Shown: one piece after another, positions 28,323 to 36,682 of the stretch
Numbering within the stretch: the stretch's first letter is position 1
How the letters are laid out: every line of letters begins with the position of its first letter
DNA from: Candidatus Marithrix sp.
GTDB taxonomy: Bacteria > Pseudomonadota > Gammaproteobacteria > Beggiatoales > Beggiatoaceae
Direction: 5' to 3'
Assembly: GCA_016744775.1 (NCBI GenBank)
Contig: JADGDS010000008.1
Span: 62,001-126,000, forward strand
Length of the DNA: 64,000 nt
Position numbers and translations under genes: made by a program
Notes under the pieces: generated by a model
The model's input: only the letters and a program-made list of their open reading frames with translations
Database searches by the model: none
What the model was told of the DNA's origin: nothing

Positions 28323-28930
28323 TGGCGAAGAAAAGAGAGTCACAAATAGCTAGACGTTTTCGAGGTTTTTTGCCAGTAGTAGTTGATGTTGAAACAACAG
28401 GTTTAAATCCTGATCGTCATGCTTTATTAGAAATTGCCATTGTATTATTAAAAGTAAATTCGCAAGGAGTGTGGCAATCAGATAAAACAATTTTTTGTCA
28501 TGTAACTCCTTTTGAAGGTGCTGAATTTGATAAAGAATCATTAAAATTTTTAGGCATTGATCCTTATCATCCCTTTAGATTCGCGCTTACAGAAGAAAGA
28601 GCTTTAAAAAAAATCTTCAGCCCAATACAACAAGCAGTAAAAGAACATGACTGTTCACGTGCAATTTTGGTTGGTCATAATCCGATATTTGACTTAAGTT
28701 TTATTCAAGCCGCTAGTGAGCGTAATGAGATAGAAACCCCTTTTCATAAGTTTAGTACTTTTGATACAGCAACTTTAGGGGGATTAGTCTATGGGCAAAC
28801 AGTATTAGCAAAAGCGGTAAAAGCGGCTGGTTTTCGATGGGAAGCTAAAGAAGCTCATTCTGCTATTTATGACGCTGAACGTACAGCAGATTTATTTTGT
28901 AATATAGTTAATATGTGGAATCAGCGATAA
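28322..28930 (+). CDS. rnt: Ribonuclease T
   Basis: This 202-residue DnaQ-like 3'-5' exonuclease trims tRNA and other stable RNA ends. The DEDDh residues are visible in VDVETTGL (D and E), GHNPIFDLSF (D), and AHSAIYDAERTADLF (H and D). The ATG overlaps the last base of pyrC. Confidence 0.95.
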   Translation: MAKKRESQIARRFRGFLPVVVDVETTGLNPDRHALLEIAIVLLKVNSQGVWQSDKTIFCHVTPFEGAEFDKESLKFLGIDPYHPFRFALTEERALKKIFSPIQQAVKEHDCSRAILVGHNPIFDLSFIQAASERNEIETPFHKFSTFDTATLGGLVYGQTVLAKAVKAAGFRWEAKEAHSAIYDAERTADLFCNIVNMWNQR

Positions 28931-28937
28931 CTAGGAA

Positions 28938-28960
28938 GTGAGGCTTTAGCCTCGCTTTTT
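28938..28960 (+). terminator. Rho-independent terminator after pyrC-rnt
   Basis: GTGAGGCT and AGCCTCGC pair (one G-T) around TT, followed by TTTTT. It lies eight bases after the rnt stop. Confidence 0.85.
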
Positions 28961-28994
28961 ACTCCCGAAAATAAACATATAAAATAGTTAAATT

Positions 28995-29064
28995 TATGCA
29001 GATGACTTGGCACAAGCTACAGCTATAAAAGAGCAAATAAAAATTTTCCTAGAAAAGGAATAAA
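28995..29064 (+). pseudogene. Possible reverse-transcriptase fragment (very short)
   Basis: A frame reads YADDLAQATAIKEQIKNF and, with one frameshift, continues as LEKE before a stop. YADD is the catalytic motif of group II intron-type reverse transcriptases, and A..IKEQIKNFL is compatible with the following helix. Twenty-two codons are far too few for certainty. The segment sits in a graveyard with other gene fragments. Confidence 0.25.
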
Positions 29065-29071
29065 ATTCTAA

Positions 29072-29327
29072 CAATACCAATCTATCAAGTAGATGCTTTT
29101 GCCGATGAATTATTTTCAGGCAATCCAGTGGCAGTAGTTATACATGAAATTGAATTATCTGTTGAGATAATGCAAAAAATTGCCGCTGATTAGGAAAACA
29201 AGATTTACATGCTAGACAAATGTCCAAACGAGGAGGAAGCTTGGTTTGTAGAAATCTTGACTTGAATAATAGGGTTGAAATTGGGGGTAAGGCTATTACT
29301 TATATTGAAGGAAAAATTTTACTTTAA
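29072..29327 (+). pseudogene. PhzF-family isomerase, internally deleted
   Basis: The first 40 codons encode IPIYQVDAFADELFSGNPVA and a following helix ending QKIAAD before a TAG stop, matching the PhzF N-terminus. After the stop, ARQMSKRGGSLVCRNLDL, then GGKAITYIEGKILL and TAA, match the PhzF C-terminus. The roughly 200 residues between are missing. This is a clear internally deleted pseudogene. Confidence 0.85.
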
Positions 29328-29356
29328 ACTATAGCTTATGAATAGCTGAAATTTTA

Positions 29357-29479
29357 TTTAGTACAACGAATTAAGAAACTAAGTAACGAAGTAAATAAGC
29401 GAATTTATATTGTTATTACTTAACTGGCACTGACTGCGTATTGTATCATTTCGTTCATTTCCTAATTCGTTGTACTAAA
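29357..29479. mobile_element. 123-bp MITE-like element with 22-bp inverted ends
   Basis: TTTAGTACAACGAATTAAGA begins the left end and the right end is its inverted complement over 22 bases with one mismatch. The interior also has partial self-complementarity. It contains no gene. It lies between two gene fragments and looks like a miniature inverted-repeat transposable element. Confidence 0.75.
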
Positions 29480-29514
29480 GCAGTAGAATTTGATGATTGA
29501 CGAAGGAAAGCATT

Positions 29515-29676
29515 ATGGCTGAAATAGATCAAAATTCAAAAACATTGAATCATGCTTATAAAACCAAAGAACTAATCGCACTGGCATTAGCAACAGCACA
29601 AAGATGTGAACCTTGTATTGGTTTTCATGCCCGTGCCTTGGGCAAATTAAAAATGAAAGTTTTCTTCTTTATTTAA
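29515..29676 (+). pseudogene. AhpD-like carboxymuconolactone decarboxylase fragment
   Basis: An ATG with a good upstream GAAGGAAA site opens a 53-codon frame. It contains KTKELIALALATAQRCEPC, IGFHARAL, with the AhpD-type CxxC redox pair and its histidine. The frame then runs into unrelated sequence and stops. The rest of the CMD helix bundle is missing, so it is a truncated gene with a still intact start. Confidence 0.75.
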
Positions 29677-29849
29677 AAGCAGTTGCATATCTTTTTGATA
29701 AAGATTTTAAGCTTGCTAAACAATATGCTTTACAAGCTATAGATTCAGAACCAGAAACTATTGAACCGATTATGATTCTTATAATGGCTCTTGACGGTTT
29801 AGATCAATATCAACAAGCTGATATATATATAAGATATATTATATACTAA
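29643..29849 (+). pseudogene. TPR-like C-terminal fragment
   Basis: In another frame, overlapping the AhpD-like fragment by 34 bases, QIKNESFLLYLKAVAYLFDK and KLAKQYALQAIDSEPETIEP resemble tetratricopeptide helices. No start codon or upstream domain is associated. It is probably the tail of a gene fused out of frame to the AhpD-like remnant. Confidence 0.45.
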
Positions 29850-29879
29850 TAAAGGTTAAATATAAATGAGACCTAAATT

Positions 29880-31022
29880 ATGAAACAAAGAAAAGCAGTC
29901 TATTATGGACAAGTAGAATTAATACCCAGCATTATTTCTGATGGCTATGTGTTGGATGATGATACCGCAGTTATGAGCGAGCGTGGAACAGCCGATTTGT
30001 TAGGAATGGATCAAAAAACTTTGAAGGCCGTGAGGGGAAACTGGCCTCCAAAAACGCTTGAAGCCTTTGCTGATAAGGGTTCTGCCGTGAGGGGAAACTT
30101 TGTTGAGGTTGTTGCCAAAAATAGTCCTCATTGTCATAGGGAAATAGTAGTTTATACCACGATAGCAATAAAATCTTTGATTCATACTTATGCTTTAGCA
30201 TTTATCAATGATGGACTACGCAAACATCAAGTCCATATTGGAAAAAGAGCGGTTGCTCTCTCAATATCTTTAGTGCAAACTGCATTAGATATAGCAATTA
30301 AACAAGCCTGTGGCTTATCTACCAACATCCAACAAACTGCCCAAAAAAACTACATAGATGCCGTAAAACTAATTAAAGACTTTGGCTTTACTTGTTCCGC
30401 CCCAAATGACATTGCTACAAAAAAGGACATTACCCAATTTCTTAAAATTCCACAAAGCACTCTAAATAGCTTCCTCAGAAAACACCAAAACGAAATTCAA
30501 GCCATTCAACTAGACTCAGCAACCATACGTTCTTTTGGTAGTAAAGCATCACGCATGAACGGTTATCAGCTTGATGATGTTACTAAAATTGCATTAGGAA
30601 TGGATTCCATGATTGGAATCAAGCTCAAAAAGCAAGTATTTGGTAAAATAGGTAGCTTTGCTAATCCTAACACTTCAGTCGAAGTACAATGGCGAGAAGT
30701 ATTATCCAATGTTTTTCAAGGTTTTGATTTACATTTTAATTATCCTATTGGACCATATAAAGTTGATTTTTTTGTCGCACAACTAATGTTAGTTTTGGAA
30801 TGTAACGGCTATTGTCACCGTTATTACGATGAAACAGAAGAAAAAGTGCGGGAAAAGCTTATTATTCAAAAGTATAGTCTGGTTCGCTTCCATCACAAAA
30901 TAAACCTAGAAACACTTTTTAATGGCATTTTACAAGCAAAACCGGGCAAGATGATTAAATTATATGATTTAGAACAACTTGGGCAAGACATGCCTTTTAA
31001 TATTAATTCATTGAATTTATAA
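29880..31022 (+). CDS. P63C-like N-terminus fused to a DUF559/Vsr-type nuclease
   Basis: This 380-residue protein is assembled from two recognisable parts. The first approximately 150 residues (SDGYVLDDDTAVMSERGTADLLG...) resemble the phage-associated P63C domain start. The last approximately 100 (VEVQWREVLSNVF, YKVDFFVAQLMLVLECNGYCH) resemble a PD-(D/E)xK fold of the DUF559/Vsr type, with catalytic D near residue 294 and ExN near 306. A 16-bp repeat 57 bases apart inside the N-terminal part adds an in-frame duplication. The 3' end overlaps folC by six bases. Function is unknown; a nuclease role in phage or DNA-mobility context is an inference. Confidence 0.6.
   Translation: MKQRKAVYYGQVELIPSIISDGYVLDDDTAVMSERGTADLLGMDQKTLKAVRGNWPPKTLEAFADKGSAVRGNFVEVVAKNSPHCHREIVVYTTIAIKSLIHTYALAFINDGLRKHQVHIGKRAVALSISLVQTALDIAIKQACGLSTNIQQTAQKNYIDAVKLIKDFGFTCSAPNDIATKKDITQFLKIPQSTLNSFLRKHQNEIQAIQLDSATIRSFGSKASRMNGYQLDDVTKIALGMDSMIGIKLKKQVFGKIGSFANPNTSVEVQWREVLSNVFQGFDLHFNYPIGPYKVDFFVAQLMLVLECNGYCHRYYDETEEKVREKLIIQKYSLVRFHHKINLETLFNGILQAKPGKMIKLYDLEQLGQDMPFNINSLNL
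30027..30099 (+). repeat. In-frame 16-bp direct repeat (57-bp spacing)
   Basis: GCCGTGAGGGGAAACT occurs at 30027-30042 and 30084-30099. The 57-base period is 19 codons and repeats AVRGN in the protein. It may be an insertion bounded by a duplicated target, or a slipped duplication. Confidence 0.8.
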
Positions 31023-32228
31023 ACTTATTTCCCCCAAAACACCAGCAACTGTATAAAATGATCCAAATACAATTATTCTGTCTCCTTCATTGGCGGTAGA
31101 TAGTATTTGTTTATAAGCTATATCTATAGATGGATATTGATTTATAGCAGTAACTCCTAGGTTTTTCAGTTGTTCTGCTATAAATTCGCTGCTAGCGGCG
31201 CGTTCTACTTTTAAATCTGTTACATGCCATTCTGTTATAGAATCTATAAGTATTTCTAATACTTGAGCAATATCTTTGTCTTTTAGCATTCCTATCAGAG
31301 CATGGGTTTTAGCTTTACAGCTTTGTTCTGCCAATAAAGCGGCTAATTTTCTAGCTCCTAAAGGGTTATGTGCTACATCTAAAATACGTGTAATTGGTCC
31401 GGGTAATATTTGAAAACGCCCTGCTAATGTCGCTGTAGTTAATCCTTTATGAATTGCCGCTTCTGAAACTGGAAACTTCAATAATTTTAATACCATTAAA
31501 ACTCCAGCGGCATTTTGTTTTTGATATTCCCCAGCAAGTTTTGGTGCTGGTAAATTAGCAGGATAACTAAAATCACGATTTATACAATATAATGGTGATT
31601 GTAAGTTTTTAGCATGTTCAATCAAACTTTGTGGTGGATTAGGATCAGAACATACTGCTGGGCGTTGTTGACGAAATATCCCTGCTTTTTCAAAGCCAAT
31701 CGCTTCTCGATCATCTCCTAACCAATCTACATGATCAATATCAATTGCTGTTACTAAGGCAATTTCAGCATCAAAAATATTAACTGCATCTAATCTGCCA
31801 CCTAAACCTACTTCTAATATCGCTAAGTCAACATTATATTGTTGAAATATTAACACTGCGGCTAAAGTTGAAAATTCAAAATAAGTAAGTGAAATTTCAC
31901 CACGCGCTTTATCAATTAATTCAAATGCTTGGCAAATATCATGATCTGTTGCAGTGTTGCCATTAACACAAATACGTTCATTATAATCTAATAAATGAGG
32001 TGAAGTATATCTACCAATACTATAAGCAGCGGCAGATAAAATACTATCTAAAAACATCACACTCGAACCTTTACCATTAGTGCCAGCAACAGTAATAATT
32101 GGAAAAGTTGGAGATAATAAATTTAACCGTTCAGCAACTGTACTACAACGTTCTAAGCCTAATTCTATTTCATTAGGATGTAGAGTTTGTAGCCAATTTA
32201 GCCATTGATTTAGTGTATTAAAACGCAT
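31017..32228 (-). CDS. folC: Bifunctional folylpolyglutamate / dihydrofolate synthase
   Basis: This 403-residue Mur-ligase family enzyme adds glutate tails to folates. Conserved blocks are LGLERCSTVAERL, the P-loop TVAGTNGKGSS, TSPHLLDYNERI, EVGLGGRLDAVN, and DVAHNPLGARKL. It is a few bases downstream of a Fic-type regulator gene and is probably expressed from an upstream promoter together with or after it. Confidence 0.95.
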   Translation of the reverse strand: MRFNTLNQWLNWLQTLHPNEIELGLERCSTVAERLNLLSPTFPIITVAGTNGKGSSVMFLDSILSAAAYSIGRYTSPHLLDYNERICVNGNTATDHDICQAFELIDKARGEISLTYFEFSTLAAVLIFQQYNVDLAILEVGLGGRLDAVNIFDAEIALVTAIDIDHVDWLGDDREAIGFEKAGIFRQQRPAVCSDPNPPQSLIEHAKNLQSPLYCINRDFSYPANLPAPKLAGEYQKQNAAGVLMVLKLLKFPVSEAAIHKGLTTATLAGRFQILPGPITRILDVAHNPLGARKLAALLAEQSCKAKTHALIGMLKDKDIAQVLEILIDSITEWHVTDLKVERAASSEFIAEQLKNLGVTAINQYPSIDIAYKQILSTANEGDRIIVFGSFYTVAGVLGEISL

Positions 32229-32229
32229 A

Positions 32230-33624
32230 TTAATTATTAATTTTCTTCCATTTATCTAATTCTTTCTTTGTAATCCCCATTCCCATAATATTATATGAAT
32301 CCAGTGTATTAAGATCATGTTGTAAATCTAATAGAAATTTTTTATGATCATTTTTGGATATATTATTTTTAATAAAATTATTGATGTATTTATCTTGTGC
32401 CAAATTATATAATTGTTGTGTAACAATATCGGCAATTAGTTGACGACGTTGTTGGCGGTATTTGACTCGTAAGGTATCAATACCCAATGATTGAGCGCGG
32501 GTTTGGTAATGTTTGCAACTGCGTTGATAAGACCATACATAAAGTTGTGCTAATGGTTCTATTCGGTTTAGTTCATAGCATGAAATAACTGCTGAGTTGT
32601 AATCGTCAATTGTAATGTCATTAAATGAAACCGGAACTAAGTTATGGCGAACTAAAGGAATGTTTGCGGTAAGACGTGCCGTTCGTTTGTTTACATCAAT
32701 AAAGCTTTGTAAATAGGCAAGATGCACCAGCAGAAAAAAACTTTGTTCATAAGGTTCTTGTATTTGCCGCGCTTTGGAAACAATACGATTGAGTTGGGTT
32801 GTGATTCGTGCTTTCCCTTCCAATGGGATATAAGTTGATAAGGATATTCTTACACCCATATCACGGATTTGCCCAGCATCTTCTGGTTGAATCAATCCAT
32901 CTGCTAATAAATAATGCAATGAGCGGATATTATCAATATTAATTTCCATACGATTGATACCATCAACTAGAAAACGTATTGCTTCTTTATGATTAAGGAT
33001 CATTATCGTTTCCATATCAAGTTTATTTGCCGCTGTTTTGCCTTCCAATAATAACTTTTCAGTATCTACTATACTATAAGTATTTCCTTCCAGCCGCGCC
33101 GAGTTATAAGATAGGTTAATTAGCAAGTGATTAAAAATCTTGCGTGCATAGGTTCCAGCCGGCAATTCATCTATTAATGGTTTGCCATGCTTATGCAAAA
33201 CTTTACGCTGTTCAACAGATAAATAATAAGTCTGGTTAGCTTGATAGGAATCTAACCAATCGGTATTATAACTACATAATTCACGCTTGATCAAAGGTTG
33301 ACGTATTTGATCAATTATCATCTTATTTTCGGAGGTAAAAATAAAGCTTGAATGATTGTCATCAAGGTTATTAACTTGCCGGTTTTCTTCCATAATAACT
33401 GGAAAATACCGTACCCCCTTGTTTTTACCTTGCGATTCCACCAAACCCAATTTAATTAGTTGTTGTAAATAACGGCGAATTGTGCGATCTGATATATTTT
33501 CAGATTGATTAAGTTTTTCTGACAGTTCTGATATAGCCACCGGATGGCTGAATGTTTTCAGTAATGTGAGCAGTGATTGCAGTTTTTGGTTCATATCGGA
33601 CAATAAATTTAATTTATCGGACAT
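32230..33624 (-). CDS. Fic-like regulator with winged-helix N-terminus (no catalytic His)
   Basis: This 464-residue protein opens with an HTH/winged-helix region (LKTFSHPVAISELSEKLNQS, DRTIRRYLQQLIKLGLVES). The Fic part has LEGNTYSIVDTEKLLLEG and the active-site-like motif YLQSFIDVNKRTARL. The catalytic histidine of HxFxxGNGRxxR is a glutamine and the GNGR loop is VNKR. This form is known from one Fic subgroup and suggests a non-AMPylating, regulatory role. I chose the ATG at 33624 because the upstream ATG at 33711 would overlap truA. A GGACA/TGTCC palindrome overlaps its upstream region. Confidence 0.75.
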   Translation of the reverse strand: MSDKLNLLSDMNQKLQSLLTLLKTFSHPVAISELSEKLNQSENISDRTIRRYLQQLIKLGLVESQGKNKGVRYFPVIMEENRQVNNLDDNHSSFIFTSENKMIIDQIRQPLIKRELCSYNTDWLDSYQANQTYYLSVEQRKVLHKHGKPLIDELPAGTYARKIFNHLLINLSYNSARLEGNTYSIVDTEKLLLEGKTAANKLDMETIMILNHKEAIRFLVDGINRMEINIDNIRSLHYLLADGLIQPEDAGQIRDMGVRISLSTYIPLEGKARITTQLNRIVSKARQIQEPYEQSFFLLVHLAYLQSFIDVNKRTARLTANIPLVRHNLVPVSFNDITIDDYNSAVISCYELNRIEPLAQLYVWSYQRSCKHYQTRAQSLGIDTLRVKYRQQRRQLIADIVTQQLYNLAQDKYINNFIKNNISKNDHKKFLLDLQHDLNTLDSYNIMGMGITKKELDKWKKINN

Positions 33625-33629
33625 ATTTC

Positions 33630-33642
33630 GGACATATTGTCC
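33630..33642. promoter_or_regulatory. Putative operator GGACATATTGTCC
   Basis: A perfect five-base inverted repeat with a three-base centre lies between the start of the Fic/HTH gene and truA. CGGACATAT is repeated just before it and TGTCC-ATATATCC follows. The position, over the start of a gene with a winged-helix domain, fits autoregulation. The TATAAT-like ATAATATACT toward truA may be its -10 region. Confidence 0.5.
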
Positions 33643-33676
33643 AATATATCCACAAAGAATATAATATACTATTATT

Positions 33677-34423
33677 ATGAGAATTGCTTTAGGTATAGAA
33701 TATGCTGGCACTAACTATTGTGGTTGGCAAATTCAAGATCATGCGCCTAGCGTGCAAGCTTGTGTTGAAGCGGCTTTGTCTAAGGTTGCTAATCATCCAG
33801 TCAAAGTAGTTTGTGCTGGGCGTACAGATACTGGGGTTCATGCTTTGGAACAAGTTGTTCATGCTGATGTCACCGCTGAACGTAGTATGCGATCATGGAT
33901 ATTGGGAACAAATGCAAATTTACCTGCTGATATTAGTATTTTATGGGCAAAATTAGTTGATGAGAATTTTCATGCAAGATTTTCAGCTACAGCGCGTCAC
34001 TATCGTTATGTTATTTTAAATCGTATTACTCGCCCTGCCTTACTCGCTAATAGAGTGACTTGGGAAAATAGACATTTAGATATTAGTAAAATGCAAACAG
34101 CGGCTAATTACTTAATAGGTACTCATGATTTTAGTTCATATCGCGCCCTTGTCTGTCAAGCAAAAAGCCCTATTCGCACAATATCAGTCTTGAAAATTGC
34201 TCGTGATGGCGAACAAGTTACTATAGAAATATCAGCCAATGCTTTCTTACATCACATGGTAAGAAATATTGCAGGAGTATTGATGACGATTGGTTATGGT
34301 AAACAAGCTCCTGAATGGGCAGAAACGGTTTTAGAAGCTAGAGACAGAAAAAAAGGGGGAATCACAGCACCAGCGGCTGGTTTATATTTTTGTCGGGTTG
34401 ATTATAAGGATAATAAAAAATGA
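33677..34423 (+). CDS. truA: tRNA pseudouridine(38-40) synthase TruA
   Basis: TruA modifies U38-U40 of the tRNA anticodon arm. The 248-residue protein shows MRIALGIEYAGTNYCGWQ, the catalytic aspartate D51 in AGRTDTGVHALEQVVH, and HHMVRNIAGVLMTIGYG near the C-terminus. It overlaps moaA by four bases. Confidence 0.96.
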   Translation: MRIALGIEYAGTNYCGWQIQDHAPSVQACVEAALSKVANHPVKVVCAGRTDTGVHALEQVVHADVTAERSMRSWILGTNANLPADISILWAKLVDENFHARFSATARHYRYVILNRITRPALLANRVTWENRHLDISKMQTAANYLIGTHDFSSYRALVCQAKSPIRTISVLKIARDGEQVTIEISANAFLHHMVRNIAGVLMTIGYGKQAPEWAETVLEARDRKKGGITAPAAGLYFCRVDYKDNKK

Positions 34424-35409
34424 CTCAATTAATAGACAATTTTAACAGAAAAGTTACCTACTTACGCATGTCAGTTACAGATCGTTGTGATTTTCGTTGT
34501 GTTTATTGTATGACTGAAAAGATGCGATTTTTGCCTCGTGATCAAGTTTTAACTTTAGAGGAATTAGAATTTTTAGGGCGTGCTTTTGTAGAACTTGGAG
34601 TTAGTAAAATTAGAATTACTGGTGGTGAGCCGCTAGTACGTAATAATATTTTAACTTTATTACAAAACTTAGGAAAATTAAGCGGTTTAACAGAATTGGT
34701 TATAACTACTAATGGTTCCCAATTAACAAAAATGGCTCAACAATTACGAGCCGCTGGTGTTAAACGTATTAATATTAGTCTTGATAGTTTAAAAGCTGAA
34801 CGATTTGAAGCCATGACTCGTGTGGCTAAACTTGATCAAGTCTTAGCTGGTATTGATGCCGCTATAAATACTGGATTTGAACGCATAAAATTAAATACCG
34901 TTATTTTAAAAAATCGTAATGATGATGAAATCAATGATTTAGTAGAATTTGTCATAGATAAAGCCATAGATATTAGTTTTATTGAAGAAATGCCATTAGG
35001 AGTTATAAGTGAACATGAACGTTCTGATACCTTTTATTCCAACCAACAAATTTTAAAAACTCTTGAAAAATCATATACATTAATTCCAAACATAGAAAAT
35101 ACAGATGGACCATCTCGCTATTATAATATTACAAATACAAAAACCCGCATTGGCTTTATTTCCCCTCATAGCCATAATTTTTGTGATACTTGTAATCGAG
35201 TACGCTTAACAACAGAAGGGCGTTTATTATTATGTTTAGGGCAAGAACATTCAATTGACTTAAAACATATAATACGAACTCATCCCGGTAATATGACACT
35301 AGTCAAACAAGCCATAATTAACTCAATGGATATAAAACCAAAGGGGCATGATTTTAATATAAATGAATCTTCACAAATAATACGTTATATGAATATGACG
35401 GGTGGATAA
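34420..35409 (+). CDS. moaA: GTP 3',8-cyclase MoaA (molybdenum cofactor)
   Basis: This radical SAM enzyme catalyses the first step of molybdopterin synthesis from GTP. The N-terminal cluster motif is C23-DFR-C27-VY-C30, and the C-terminal cluster region reads NFCDTCNRVRLTTEG...CLGQE. The protein ends in the conserved GG (NMTGG). It is coupled to truA by a four-base overlap. moaC and other partners are not in the window. Confidence 0.95.
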   Translation: MTQLIDNFNRKVTYLRMSVTDRCDFRCVYCMTEKMRFLPRDQVLTLEELEFLGRAFVELGVSKIRITGGEPLVRNNILTLLQNLGKLSGLTELVITTNGSQLTKMAQQLRAAGVKRINISLDSLKAERFEAMTRVAKLDQVLAGIDAAINTGFERIKLNTVILKNRNDDEINDLVEFVIDKAIDISFIEEMPLGVISEHERSDTFYSNQQILKTLEKSYTLIPNIENTDGPSRYYNITNTKTRIGFISPHSHNFCDTCNRVRLTTEGRLLLCLGQEHSIDLKHIIRTHPGNMTLVKQAIINSMDIKPKGHDFNINESSQIIRYMNMTGG

Positions 35410-35462
35410 TCTTGATATATACTTGTATTATAGTTTATATATTTTTTTAGAAGAGGCATTCC

Positions 35463-36668
35463 TTGGCAATTCATCAATTCCATTATCAAGCCTGTGATGC
35501 AACAGGTAAAGTTCAAGAAGGGCAAATTTCTGCTGAAACTGAACAGGAAGTTGTTAATACCTTACAAAGTAAGCAATTAATTCCTTTAAAAATAGAAAAA
35601 CAAGCCGCTGAAGGTGGTTTGTTTAAGAAACAAGCCATTAAAAATGATGACATCATTGATTTTACTAATGGTTTAACCACCTTGGTTGAGGCGCGAGTTC
35701 CTTTAGATAGGGCTTTAGGGCTTTTACAAGGTTTAACTGAAAAACAAGTTGTTCAACAACTAATTGAAGATTTACGGCGCGATGTTAAAGATGGTAAAAC
35801 TTTAGCTGATGCCTTACAAACTCGCCCTGATATTTTTTCAAAAATGTATATTAATATGGTACACGCTGGTGAGGAAGGCGGTATCTTAGAAACCTTATTG
35901 CCTAAATTAGCTGATTTTATGGAAGCAGCTGATAAGGCTAAACGTTCGATTTTATCATCCTTAATGTATCCTATAATTTTAGGAATTGTGGGAATACTTA
36001 GCGTTATCATGTTGTTGGTATTTGTAGTACCATCCTTTGCTACTTTATTTGAAGATATGGGATCTAATATTCCTGCTTCAGCCGCTTTTTTATTAGGTTT
36101 AAGTGATTGGTTGACTCATTATGGCTGGACTTTAGTAGCTGTGCCAATTTTAATTTGGTATTGGTGGAAGCAATTAGACTCCACGCCTGAACGGCGTTTT
36201 AAACGTGATAATATGTTATTATCTTTGCCTTTATTTGGTAGCCTGATCTTACAGGCAGAATCTTCACGTTTGTGTCGTACCTTGGGCGCATTACTTGGAT
36301 CTGGCATTCCCTTATTAAAAGCATTGCATATTGCCCGTGGTGTTATTGAAAATCAAGTACTTGCCAAAAGTCTAACCCAAATAGAAGAAACTGTACGCGG
36401 CGGTACTAGTTTAGGCAAAGCCCTTGTCAATCAAGCAGTATTTCCGGTATTATTAGCACAACTTGTTATAGTTGGTGAAGAATCAGGGCGCACGGCTGAA
36501 ATTTTAGATAAATTAGCAGCAACATTTGATACTTATGTTAAACAACAAACAACACGCTTGGTAGATTTATTAGAACCATTAATGATTTTAATATTAGGTG
36601 TGGTTGTCGGCGCAATTGTTATTATTATGTTATCTGCTATATTTAGTATAAATGAAGTCAATTATTAA
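35463..36668 (+). CDS. gspF: Type II secretion inner-membrane protein GspF
   Basis: This 401-residue polytopic protein forms the inner-membrane platform of the type II secretion system. T2SSF domains occupy both halves, with the typical GEESGRTAEILDKLAATFD and three hydrophobic helices (IILGIVGILSVIMLLVFVVP; WTLVAVPILIWYWW; LILGVVVGAIVIIMLSAIF). The start is TTG at 35463, preceded by AGAAGAGG; no ATG fits. The neighbouring gene is gspD. Confidence 0.93.
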   Translation: MAIHQFHYQACDATGKVQEGQISAETEQEVVNTLQSKQLIPLKIEKQAAEGGLFKKQAIKNDDIIDFTNGLTTLVEARVPLDRALGLLQGLTEKQVVQQLIEDLRRDVKDGKTLADALQTRPDIFSKMYINMVHAGEEGGILETLLPKLADFMEAADKAKRSILSSLMYPIILGIVGILSVIMLLVFVVPSFATLFEDMGSNIPASAAFLLGLSDWLTHYGWTLVAVPILIWYWWKQLDSTPERRFKRDNMLLSLPLFGSLILQAESSRLCRTLGALLGSGIPLLKALHIARGVIENQVLAKSLTQIEETVRGGTSLGKALVNQAVFPVLLAQLVIVGEESGRTAEILDKLAATFDTYVKQQTTRLVDLLEPLMILILGVVVGAIVIIMLSAIFSINEVNY

Positions 36669-36682
36669 TTTATAAAAATAAA

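Noticed and set aside
28995..29064. YADD motif as the missing DGR reverse transcriptase
   Set aside because: Only about 22 codons with a frameshift. It looks more like a group II intron-type scrap and cannot encode an enzyme.
30027..30099. Repeated GCCGTGAGGGGAAACT as a CRISPR array
   Set aside because: Only two copies 57 bases apart inside a coding frame, with no cas genes.
33625..33711. Upstream start (33711) for the Fic/HTH gene
   Set aside because: It would overlap truA and adds a hydrophobic stretch not expected before the winged-helix domain.
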